Below are positions 51,594 through 59,178 of a DNA stretch of 60,393 nucleotides, piece after piece (position 1 is the first letter of the stretch; every line of letters begins with the position of its first letter). The position numbers and the translations under genes are program-made. Source of the DNA: CAYVRJ01 sp964453645 (GTDB taxonomy: Bacteria; Bacillota; Clostridia; Christensenellales; JAWKQI01); the NCBI GenBank assembly GCA_964453645.1, contig CAYVRJ010000012.1:1-60393 (forward strand). The letters are read 5' to 3'. The notes beneath the pieces were generated by a model. The model worked only from the letters and a program-made list of their open reading frames with translations. It was not told where the DNA came from and searched no databases.

Positions 51594-51659
51594 AGTTTAT
51601 AAATCAAAACAGGCTGGTGCACACCATCAGCCATCATTTTTATACGATATGTTATGTGC

Positions 51660-51683
51660 AGGAACTCCGGAAAAGGAGTTCCT
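51660..51683. terminator. Hairpin between DUF3892 and the convergent DUF4489 gene
   Basis: AGGAACTCC (51660-51668) and GGAGTTCCT (51675-51683) form a perfect 9-bp stem with a 6-nt loop. A second GGCTGGTG/CATCAGCC hairpin lies at about 51612-51632. Both are between convergent genes. Confidence 0.55.
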
Positions 51684-51766
51684 CGTTTAACAAATAACCA
51701 AGAGGATATTTGGTTATCGTCTGTATAATTGGGATGTCTTTTGTGGATTTATAGGATATACCTAAC

Positions 51767-52276
51767 TCAGTCTTTCACCGCTAACACACTCAGCGTTGCA
51801 CTGGTGATTGTGGCACCTGCTGTAACAGCGATTGTGGAATTTGTAGCAATGACTACTGAATAGGTATAGAAACCGGGCTCTACGTCCAGATCTGCAAACT
51901 GGAATGCAAACGAGAAAGATCCCGCAGCAGCGGCAGTAGCAGCAAAGGTATAGCTGGAACCCACAGGAATTGCAGGGCCGTCATCAATTGCGCGCAGCAC
52001 CTGGAAGCTGAGGCTTGCAACGGCTGCCAGAGGCAGATTAATGATAGCTGTGAACGTCAGCAAATTGTTGGTTCTGCATCCTATTCGATCGGTATCCACA
52101 CTGGTGGAAACAACAGGTATGGGTTCGGTTAAAGGAGTTGTAATGGTGGGCAGGGGACCTGCACTGCCGGTGGAAACATTTAGCAAAACGTCTCTCTCGT
52201 CTCTTTTAAACTTTTCACCTTCATCACTACCATGCCTGTAACAACCTCCGCAACAATTGTTAAATATACAACTCAT
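51767..52276 (-). CDS. DUF4489-type protein, probable spore-surface or exported
   Basis: A 169-residue protein from the ATG at 52276 (MSCIFNNCCGGCYRHG), with a Cys-rich start, then a beta-rich region: TSVDTDRIGCRTNNLLTFTAIINLPLAAVASLSFQVLR and FADLDVEPGFYTYSVVIAT, fitting DUF4489. GGAG precedes the ATG. DUF4489 proteins are found in Clostridia and show features of spore-coat-like or surface proteins; no function is proven. The short Ala-rich tail is in the middle. It is convergent with splB-DUF3892 and lies at the chromosomal edge of the next mobile element. Confidence 0.6.
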   Translation of the reverse strand: MSCIFNNCCGGCYRHGSDEGEKFKRDERDVLLNVSTGSAGPLPTITTPLTEPIPVVSTSVDTDRIGCRTNNLLTFTAIINLPLAAVASLSFQVLRAIDDGPAIPVGSSYTFAATAAAAGSFSFAFQFADLDVEPGFYTYSVVIATNSTIAVTAGATITSATLSVLAVKD

Positions 52277-52375
52277 TTGTATTTCTCCTTCTCTTGTAGA
52301 TTGGATGGCCTTCACCATCTAATAGAATATATTCCGCCACAACAAAAGGAGTGCATACAATTCTTCCGTTTTTAA

Positions 52376-52507
52376 TTAATTATTTTTTGAATATTTCATT
52401 TTGGTGGCTAATCCACCCCGAATATGGCGTTCTTCCAAGTTTTTTTCAAACACTGTTTTAACCCGTTCAAATCTATTGGGCGAAACCTCCTGCAACCGTT
52501 CTGTCAT
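52376..52507 (-). CDS. Small basic protein after the recombinase, 43 aa
   Basis: A frame of 43 residues (MTERLQEVSPNRFERVKTVFEKNLEERHIRGGLATKMKYSKNN) begins 5 bp after the recombinase stop. It is basic, with no known family that I can name. Conserved small ORFs at this place in TnpX-type elements are possible, but this one is unproven. It would mark the end of the element; the DUF4489 gene starts 100 bp beyond. Confidence 0.45.
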   Translation of the reverse strand: MTERLQEVSPNRFERVKTVFEKNLEERHIRGGLATKMKYSKNN

Positions 52508-52511
52508 ATCT

Positions 52512-54047
52512 TTATGTACGGTTGTCGTTAATTAGATATGTTTCATCCAAACCCAGATCGCCCAGCAATTTTAAGTAAATATCCACATTGCCGTCCTTGT
52601 CTACATCGATCTTTTGGATGATTTGTTTGAGTTGTGCGTTGGTCATTTCTCGAACCGAAGTCACATCTTCCACGCTTTTAAACGTACTCCCAATAACTCT
52701 TTCCAGCTGATCGCTTTTGGATAAGTTGTATTCCACCAGTTTAAGCTCATTTTCTAGCCGGGCGATCTCCTCCCTCGCCCCGCCGATGCGCTTGTTAAGT
52801 TCCTCCCGGGTGATTAAGTCATCGGCATACATGTCCATGAATTTCTCCCGGGTCTTTTCCAACTTGGAAAGCTTGTCCCTCAGTTCTTTTTCATAGTTAA
52901 TGTTCTCGTCATGGGCTTTGTAGACTCGTGTAAATTCGCCGACCACGTTTTGAATGATGTTGTTCTTGTTGTGAATCAGGTTTGCAAAGTATTCATCAAT
53001 GGTGAGGATCAGCGTATCTTCATCCACCGTCACAGCGTTGGGGCAGCTATCCACCCCCCTGCCGTTTCTGCCTGAACACACCCATCGAACATAGGTGTTT
53101 TTATAGGTGTGCACTGTCCGACGATAAGAAAAGCCACAATCTTTGCATTTGATAAGAGTGGAGAACAAGTGTTTGTTGCTCTGCCGCTCATGAGCTTGCT
53201 TAAAGGAATTTGACCGCTGCTTAATGATCTTCGCTGCTTTTTCAAACATCTCCGGCTCGATAATCTTTAGTTCAGGGCGTTCGGTGATTAACCATTCGTC
53301 CTCATCCTTCTCTGTCCGCTTACCTGTCAAGAAATCTTCGATCTCCTGCTTGCCGTTGATAATCACACCTGTGTACAATCGGTTGTTAATAATTCTGGAG
53401 ACGGCATTTTGTGTCCACTGATAGTTTCGCTTGGTGCGGATGCCCCTCTCGTTGAGCATGGCAGAAATCTTTAATGCACCATACCCCTGATTGACATACC
53501 AATCAAAAATCTGGCGAACAGCTTGCGCTTCCTTTTCGTTGATGGTGAGGTTGAAGTAATCCCCAACAATTTTATCGTATCCAAAGGCGAAGTTGGGAAC
53601 CTTACCCTTCTCGGCATTGATTTTCTTGCCGAACTTGACACGCTTGGAAGTGTTTGCACTTTCTTCCTGTGCCAACGCACCAAAGATGGTGAGTACGAAT
53701 TCGGAGTTGCCTAGAACGGTTTGATTGGAGGTTAGAAATGTCGTCTCTATACCTAGACCTTTTAACGTGCGAATGCTCTGCAAAAAGTCAACGGTGTTTC
53801 TCGCAAAGCGTGAAATATCCTTGACCACGACCATATCGAAAAGACCCTTTTCCGCATCCCGCATGAGCCTTTGAAACTCCTTGCGGTTGCGAATCTTCGT
53901 CCCCGATATGCCCTCATCTGCATAGAGCTTAATTAACGTGTGATTGTTGTTCTTGGTGAAATCGGCAAAGAATTGTTTTTGTGCCTCTAAGCTGTTTAGC
54001 TGATCGGACTTGTCCGTAGATACCCTGCAATATGCCGCAATATTCAT
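52512..54047 (-). CDS. Large serine recombinase (TnpX/Tn4451 type)
   Basis: The protein has 511 residues from the ATG at 54047 (MNIAAYCRVSTDKSDQLNSLEAQ, GGAGG upstream). The catalytic Ser is in YCRVSTD. DEGISGTKIRNRKEF, KDISRFARNTVDF, GNSEFVLTIFGALAQEES are the resolvase domain; FGYDKI, AVRQIFDWYV and the recombinase domain follow, then a Cys4 zinc ribbon (CKDCGFSYRR ... CSGRNGRGVDSCPN) and a coiled coil (about 410-460). It excises and inserts the mobile element without a tRNA target. Its orientation and the small ORF beyond suggest the element end is at about 52,300-52,400. Confidence 0.92.
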   Translation of the reverse strand: MNIAAYCRVSTDKSDQLNSLEAQKQFFADFTKNNNHTLIKLYADEGISGTKIRNRKEFQRLMRDAEKGLFDMVVVKDISRFARNTVDFLQSIRTLKGLGIETTFLTSNQTVLGNSEFVLTIFGALAQEESANTSKRVKFGKKINAEKGKVPNFAFGYDKIVGDYFNLTINEKEAQAVRQIFDWYVNQGYGALKISAMLNERGIRTKRNYQWTQNAVSRIINNRLYTGVIINGKQEIEDFLTGKRTEKDEDEWLITERPELKIIEPEMFEKAAKIIKQRSNSFKQAHERQSNKHLFSTLIKCKDCGFSYRRTVHTYKNTYVRWVCSGRNGRGVDSCPNAVTVDEDTLILTIDEYFANLIHNKNNIIQNVVGEFTRVYKAHDENINYEKELRDKLSKLEKTREKFMDMYADDLITREELNKRIGGAREEIARLENELKLVEYNLSKSDQLERVIGSTFKSVEDVTSVREMTNAQLKQIIQKIDVDKDGNVDIYLKLLGDLGLDETYLINDNRT

Positions 54048-54128
54048 GGCAATTCCTCCAATACGTGCAAATGTTTCCGTTACTACCCTTATCTTAACAC
54101 GTACTGTTAAACCATGCAAGTATTATTT

Positions 54129-54302
54129 TTATCTGCACATATCATCCCGCTTGCGTGGTTTTTTCTCCTGCTCTGCGGCCGAGCGGATAGCCCGCTCCAC
54201 CTTGCCTTTGTTGGCTTCCATGCAAATCTTTAGAAGGAAGTCGGCAGTTTCCTCAGGTGTGTTAGGGTTGTGAAATCTAAAGTTGAGCTTGTCCTGTTTC
54301 AT
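54129..54302 (-). CDS. TnpW-like transposon protein
   Basis: A 57-residue protein (MKQDKLNFRFHNPNTPEETADFLLKICMEANKGKVERAIRSA ...) of TnpW type, found next to TnpX in Tn4451-like elements. AGGAGG precedes the ATG at 54302. It sits upstream of the recombinase on the same strand. TnpW has no proven function. The very basic end (EQEKKPRKRDDMCR) may bind DNA or the recombinase. Confidence 0.75.
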   Translation of the reverse strand: MKQDKLNFRFHNPNTPEETADFLLKICMEANKGKVERAIRSAAEQEKKPRKRDDMCR

Positions 54303-54381
54303 AAAAACTACCTCCTATACCTTTCAAATATATTGTTCTTTGATTCAAAATATGATTTTTTCATTTGTGTATTTCCTCTCG

Positions 54382-54408
54382 TATTTAGTTTTCAATGTGC
54401 AGTGCCAA
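54382..54408 (+). repeat. Copy 1 of an imperfect direct repeat
   Basis: TATTTAGTTTTCAATGTGC resembles TATTTAATTTTCAATGTGC at 54988-55006 (18 of 19 identical); both are followed by CC-rich short stretches. The two flank the zinc-ribbon gene. Confidence 0.5.
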
Positions 54409-54548
54409 ATCTGGCAGTTTTAAATCATGAGCATCCCTCCTTTTTTACGTATAGTTTAATGAATATTATATGAATTAACTAAAATAGATAACAAAAACCT
54501 TTGTATAAGTTCACTATATATAAATAAATCTGTTGAAAGGAAAATAAT

Positions 54549-54782
54549 ATGCAACACATCATTTTAACATGCAAAGGCTGTGGAAATGTCTTTGGACTTA
54601 ATGTTAATGAACAGCAATTCTACTATAAAAACAACCTTCACTTACCTGTTAGATGTAAGACATGTAGGCAGAGAAGAAAAATATATGATCAAAATAATAC
54701 TACTGAATATATATCAACAAGTGGTCAAAAAACTGGTTATGGGATGTATCCATTTTTGTATTGTTCCGGTGGCTATAAATGA
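54549..54782 (+). CDS. Small zinc-ribbon protein
   Basis: A 77-residue protein with CKGCGNVF near the start and RCKTCRQRRK in the middle, two CxxC knuckles about 33 residues apart, with EQQFYYKNNLHLP between. This matches the probable zinc-ribbon (zf-trcl) family of Firmicutes. AAAGGAAAA lies upstream of the ATG at 54549. It sits between the recombinase/TnpW genes and a gene-free segment. Role unknown. Confidence 0.65.
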   Translation: MQHIILTCKGCGNVFGLNVNEQQFYYKNNLHLPVRCKTCRQRRKIYDQNNTTEYISTSGQKTGYGMYPFLYCSGGYK

Positions 54783-54828
54783 CAATTCTATCATTATCTA
54801 TTGAAAAAATCTATTCACTTTTCAGTAA

Positions 54829-55020
54829 TTAGAATTTTTTTCGCGGCAATCGGATACAGTTCCTGTGCTCCGCTCCTGTTCGAGCAAGACCGCGTTGCTT
54901 TTCGGCTGGTTCTATGAACCTATTAAAGCAAGTGGTGCGCATCATGCACACTTAACGCTTGCTGCCGTATCCCTCTCTTCTTACCGCTATTTAATTTTCA
55001 ATGTGCCATCCCCCAAATAG
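54829..55020 (+). other. Gene-free G+C-rich segment with inverted repeats
   Basis: Between 54783 and 55305 I see no convincing gene. One frame is open from 54829 to a TAG at 55018-55020 but has no start codon. The segment is richer in G+C than its surroundings and has inverted repeats: GCAAG/CTTGC around GTGCGCAT/ATGCACAC (about 54920-54960) and GGATAC/GTATCC (about 54851 and 54968). It contains repeat copy 2 at 54988-55006. An oriT, a small RNA or a remnant are possible. Beyond 55020 the sequence is A+T-rich with no clear signal. Confidence 0.4.
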
Positions 55021-55305
55021 ATTGGAGGAGTTGAGAAGGATTTTTGCTTTTTCCCCTCTAATTCTTAAGCAACTTTGTAGGGTGGTTGAGAGTCGCAAAT
55101 TTAAATTGTTCACATTTTATTAACAATTTGAGCGGTGCGGGAACTTGCAGCTTTCCTTTATTTTAGGCACTTATTGAGTTTATTAGAATTAAAAACACGA
55201 ATTGTCGAATTATTGATCTTACTGCTTGAAGTTGCAATAACAAACTGTTAAACTCTGAATAAACAGCTTGTATATACGATTTAGTATATACATTTGGAGG
55301 TGGCA

Positions 55306-56658
55306 TTGTTACTACGACCTGACATATCGAGAAAAGCAAAATACATAGCATGGCAGTATTATGCAACCGATACGTTTAGAGGCAAAAAGGATCGGGCTTT
55401 TATACTTGTAGGACCCGATAAGTGCGGGAAGACCATCGGGTTGATTGAAGAATTCAAGCAGTTTGGCACGATATTCTATATGAGTTTTAAGCATAATAGC
55501 GATTTGCAAGTGCTGCAAACCTTTCGTAATTTACTTGCCGAAAAGGGAATTGAAGCGGATTCAACTTGGAAAAGCTGCTTTACTGCCACAAACCCAATTA
55601 CCCCCTCACAAAAACCAATTTTTATCTTTGACGATATTGATTACATTGCAGACGAGCAGTTTTATTCGTTGTTTAAATCCTACTTTCATGCGAAAGGGCG
55701 TAAGCATTTTCTCTACATCTTTGTTGGTTCAAACTACGATTACAATCAGTATCCAATCCATGAAGATGCCCATTTTAGATACGTTGAACTTATGGACTTT
55801 TATGTGCTGCGAAAGAATTTTATCACATGGTCTAATGTCGACCTTTTAAGATTACATTCGTTAACCGATGGATACCCTGCACTGGTTGCCTGTTTCAACC
55901 CCGAAATGTCGTTTGAAGAGAATCTGACTCGTATTTGCGATACGCAATTTATATCCTATACCAAAAGCTTGATGTCGGGTGTGTTCCGAGAACCTCACGT
56001 TTATGATGCACTCCTATCCGCTATCTCTACCGGTCACGAAAGTATTGCTGCTATCGGCAAAGCAACGGGATATACTTACACAAAATGCAACAAGTATATT
56101 GATGTGCTGATGGACAAGGGTATCGTCCTGCCGTGGATCATTAAAAGTGACGGAAAAGAAAAAAGTGCCTACAGAATCCGTTTGGGCTGTCTGCACTTTT
56201 TATATCGTTATATCTATGCTAATCCGCTTATAATGTTATCAGGTGAAATGGATACTCAGTCTATAGCAGAGGAAATTGACGAGCTGTTTTCAAGACGAAA
56301 GTATATGGAGCTTTGCGTGAATCATTTTCGGAGTAAGGCACCCTCAGCTAGCGGTATTCCAACGTACTATCAGTTTATAACCGCTAAAGCTAATAATCAC
56401 AATTTTGAGTACCGAGGCTTTTCTGTTGGAAATGTTGCACATATTTTTGTCATCCATCAGGATTTTGAAAATGCCTTTAACTATTATGACCTTGAGATGC
56501 TACTAAAAATGCTTAGAAAACTTCCGGGGCGCAGGCATATACACATCTATAGCGTAAAGCGATTTAGCCATGCCGTGGAGCAATATAAGAACGATTGCCT
56601 TGATTATATCTATTTGAACATCGTTCATCAGATTGACAAGGGGGTTTACGACTTTTAA
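55306..56658 (+). CDS. P-loop ATPase of the archaeal-ATPase/DUF234-like group
   Basis: The protein has about 450 residues. Walker A is VGPDKCGKTIGLI; Walker B is IFIFDDIDYIAD. Sensor-type FVGSNYDYN follows, then a winged-helix part (about 250-300, HESIAAIGKATGYTYTKCNKYIDVLMDKGIVLPW) as in archaeal-type ATPases. The C-terminal part stands where a PD-(D/E)xK-like nuclease fold sits in DUF234 relatives, but I do not see a clear D-ExK set. I use the TTG at 55306, 5 bp after GGAGG; the TTG at 55294 overlaps that site. Its 3' end overlaps the convergent DUF503 gene by four bases. Role unknown; many relatives are in mobile or defence loci. Confidence 0.7.
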   Translation: MLLRPDISRKAKYIAWQYYATDTFRGKKDRAFILVGPDKCGKTIGLIEEFKQFGTIFYMSFKHNSDLQVLQTFRNLLAEKGIEADSTWKSCFTATNPITPSQKPIFIFDDIDYIADEQFYSLFKSYFHAKGRKHFLYIFVGSNYDYNQYPIHEDAHFRYVELMDFYVLRKNFITWSNVDLLRLHSLTDGYPALVACFNPEMSFEENLTRICDTQFISYTKSLMSGVFREPHVYDALLSAISTGHESIAAIGKATGYTYTKCNKYIDVLMDKGIVLPWIIKSDGKEKSAYRIRLGCLHFLYRYIYANPLIMLSGEMDTQSIAEEIDELFSRRKYMELCVNHFRSKAPSASGIPTYYQFITAKANNHNFEYRGFSVGNVAHIFVIHQDFENAFNYYDLEMLLKMLRKLPGRRHIHIYSVKRFSHAVEQYKNDCLDYIYLNIVHQIDKGVYDF

Positions 56659-56969
56659 TCTTTGTCTACCCCTACAATTTCCGTTTCACAGTTCTGTTCT
56701 ACAAAATCAAGAATCTGCTGCTCTACGCTGTCTGACAAGGCATTGTTTGCGCTAAGATAGGCAACGGAAATCACAATAGTTTGGTGAACATCCTGGTTAT
56801 TACTTTCAGTTACGGAAACGTTAAATTTAGCACGCAGCTTGGCAATCAGACTTTTCACGATACTGCGCTTTGCTTTTAAACTATGTACCCACGGGGCATG
56901 GAGGGTAATGGTTAGGGTTGTGGTTAGTGGAATAAGGTACAACCCCTCTATAGTGGCTACTTCAACCAC
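56655..56969 (-). CDS. DUF503 (YlxP-like) protein
   Basis: A protein of about 104 residues: HSLKAKRSIVKSLIAKLRAKFNVSVTESNNQDVHQTIVISVAYLS matches DUF503 (SLKxKR, FNVSV). YlxP of Bacillus sits with nusA/infB/rbfA and is linked to ribosome work. Here it lies in a mobile region, which is unusual. The start is uncertain: a GTG at 56969 has no clear ribosome binding site, and the frame stays open upstream to the UvrA-like gene end at 57002. It is the last minus-strand gene after the UvrA-like gene, so it may be expressed with it. Confidence 0.7.
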   Translation of the reverse strand: MVEVATIEGLYLIPLTTTLTITLHAPWVHSLKAKRSIVKSLIAKLRAKFNVSVTESNNQDVHQTIVISVAYLSANNALSDSVEQQILDFVEQNCETEIVGVDKD

Positions 56970-57001
56970 TATTTTGAGTTTGAATGATTCAATAGCTCCA
57001 C

Positions 57002-59128
57002 CTAAGTCATTAGAACCCCGTCATTATCGATCAGTTCTACATGATTAGAGAAATACTTAAAAGCATCTTCGTTATGATCTGCAACGATTACGGTCTTATT
57101 CTCTTTTGCAAGCCCTTCTAAAAACTTCACTACAGAATAGATTTCTGTGTTGTTCAACCCTTTAAAAGGTTCATCGATTCCAAAGAGACTTGATTTAGAT
57201 CTAGAAGTTTTCAGAACTTTTATTCTGATATTTTCGCCTCCTGACAAAGTAGATGTTGGTTGCCCCACTTTTAGGTGACCCAACATCATGCAAGACGCAT
57301 CTATTAATGTGTTTGCTGCCTTTTTGTCTGTATTTTTAAAAAATTCAATAGCTTCATCGAGCGTCAAAACCCATACATCAAAAATACTTTTTCCAGAAAA
57401 CAAATATCTCTTTAGGTTTTTATGGAATCCTGTCCCCTCACAATCACTGCATTCTAAACGCATTTTGCCGCTCATTTCATTGCCATATTCCAAATATCCT
57501 GCACCTGAACATGTGGGGCAAGATCCCTCGCACCCTGTTAGATTGGAAAAGAACCGCTTGTCCTTATTGTGTTTTTTTGCAAAGGCATCCGTAATGTTAG
57601 AAAATATGTCAAGAACAGTCGCAACACAAGAGTTTTTGTTTCCCAGTAAAGGTTTTTGGTTAATATATGTATAGTGTTCAAAATATTGTGGCAAATATTC
57701 TCGTAATATTGTTGACTTTCCCACTCCCGATTTTCCAGAAATCAAGTTAAGATCTCCGACAGCCAGTCTAATATCTATTCCTATATACTGATATACTTGG
57801 TTTTTGATCGTAACCTGTATTAAATTTTTCGGAATATTTGCAGAATAATCATTGTGAATATTTTGAGTTTTTATATATTTTTCGACATCAATAATATTTC
57901 CGCCATTTTTACCACTTTTTTCGCCAAGGGCTATGATAACTTTCGAGTCCTTAACAAAAATATCGCTGTGTTCTACGATAAGCAAAGTGTGATGCTTTGA
58001 AAGCTCCACCACATTTTGATAAACCGAAATCTTTTCATCGCCCGATAATCCCGCTAATGGTTCATCTAACACAATCAACAGATCAGACAGCTGTGTATTA
58101 AAAACTTGCACTAATCTAAGTCGTTGCAGTTCTCCGCCGGATAGAGTGGGAATAGCACGGTTCAAGTAAAGATGCCCTAAATTAAGTTCATTGGCTTTAG
58201 CAATAAAATCCGAGATGCTTCGAACCGCAAAATTCAACTTTTCATCTTTGATTTCCTGCAACATCTTATCAATATGCACGCTAAGTTTATTAAAAGGTGT
58301 TACCATAAATTCGCCAATTGAAAGTCCAAATAGCTTATACTGCTCATGAATAGATGAATATTTTCTGCCTTTACAAAACGCACATTCCTTCTCTGAATAA
58401 AATTTTTTAGACGGTGAGAATTTTGGCATCATTGGAGTATTTGTCATAACTCCGTAATATTTCGAAGTTCGTCTCGAATATGCTTTGTTTTTTCTAAATT
58501 TTATAGAATATTTTTCTTCACTTTGCCCAAAAAGAATTAAATCCTTCTCTCTTTTGGAAAGTTGCCTGAAATTGTATTTCGGATCAATTTCCTTATCGAT
58601 GCTAAATTGTTTTAAAATCTCAGAATAAAAATCCTTATATTTATTCCAACACTTTATTGGATTTTTTACTATTGGAATGTCATAATCCAAAATTCTGTTT
58701 TCATCTAACGTGCTAATAAAACCTATACCCTTGCAATGCTCGCATAGATTGCTTTCTTTGTTTAGCACAAAAAAATCTTCGCTTATTTCTAACATTGCAG
58801 AATAAATATGTGCAACATTTCTGTTTTGACCAAAATAAGTGCCTATGGTAGAGCGCATATTGTTATTATGATTTGACTGTGAAATTGGAACGACTGCCAT
58901 CATATTTTGATATGATCTAACTCGATAGCTCGGCTCAAAAACCTCGTCAGCAAACATTGAAAAAAATTCATGCTTCCCGATTTGAGCTATAGTGTCATAA
59001 GCCAGAGATGATTTGCCACTTCCTGAAGGCCCAATAATTAGATTGATTGCATTTTTTTGTAAAGAAACATCAATATTTTTTAAGTTGTTAGTTTCTATTC
59101 CAAAGATCTCAATTTTGTCATTCATCAT
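57002..59128 (-). CDS. Short UvrA-like twin-ABC ATPase
   Basis: A 708-residue protein; UvrA is about 940. First ABC: Walker A GPSGSGKSSLAYDTI, signature TLSGGELQRLRLV, Walker B LLIVLDEPLAGLSG. Second ABC: Walker A GKSGVGKSTILREYL, signature TLSGGENIRIKVLKT, Walker B GIDEPFKGLN. Zinc modules are CEHCKGIGF, CAFCKGRKY and CPTCSGAGYLEY with CSDCEGTGF, as in UvrA. The UvrB-binding insertion appears shortened. UvrA senses damaged DNA; short paralogues in antibiotic and mobile loci have other roles. It lies 50 bp downstream of a broken MBL-fold gene, in the same direction, so they are likely a functional pair. The region is A+T-rich, a sign of transfer. Confidence 0.8.
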   Translation of the reverse strand: MMNDKIEIFGIETNNLKNIDVSLQKNAINLIIGPSGSGKSSLAYDTIAQIGKHEFFSMFADEVFEPSYRVRSYQNMMAVVPISQSNHNNNMRSTIGTYFGQNRNVAHIYSAMLEISEDFFVLNKESNLCEHCKGIGFISTLDENRILDYDIPIVKNPIKCWNKYKDFYSEILKQFSIDKEIDPKYNFRQLSKREKDLILFGQSEEKYSIKFRKNKAYSRRTSKYYGVMTNTPMMPKFSPSKKFYSEKECAFCKGRKYSSIHEQYKLFGLSIGEFMVTPFNKLSVHIDKMLQEIKDEKLNFAVRSISDFIAKANELNLGHLYLNRAIPTLSGGELQRLRLVQVFNTQLSDLLIVLDEPLAGLSGDEKISVYQNVVELSKHHTLLIVEHSDIFVKDSKVIIALGEKSGKNGGNIIDVEKYIKTQNIHNDYSANIPKNLIQVTIKNQVYQYIGIDIRLAVGDLNLISGKSGVGKSTILREYLPQYFEHYTYINQKPLLGNKNSCVATVLDIFSNITDAFAKKHNKDKRFFSNLTGCEGSCPTCSGAGYLEYGNEMSGKMRLECSDCEGTGFHKNLKRYLFSGKSIFDVWVLTLDEAIEFFKNTDKKAANTLIDASCMMLGHLKVGQPTSTLSGGENIRIKVLKTSRSKSSLFGIDEPFKGLNNTEIYSVVKFLEGLAKENKTVIVADHNEDAFKYFSNHVELIDNDGVLMT

Positions 59129-59178
59129 TGCTCACCGCATTCTGCTACAATTTGATATATAAATCATTAATCATAAAA

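Noticed and set aside
52201..52318. Extra N-terminal residues for the DUF4489 gene from 52318
   Set aside because: The ATG at 52276 has a good ribosome binding site; the upstream extension reads like non-coding sequence.
54829..55020. Protein-coding gene in the open frame at 54829-55020
   Set aside because: It has no start codon and no ribosome binding site, and its helices suggest a non-coding role.
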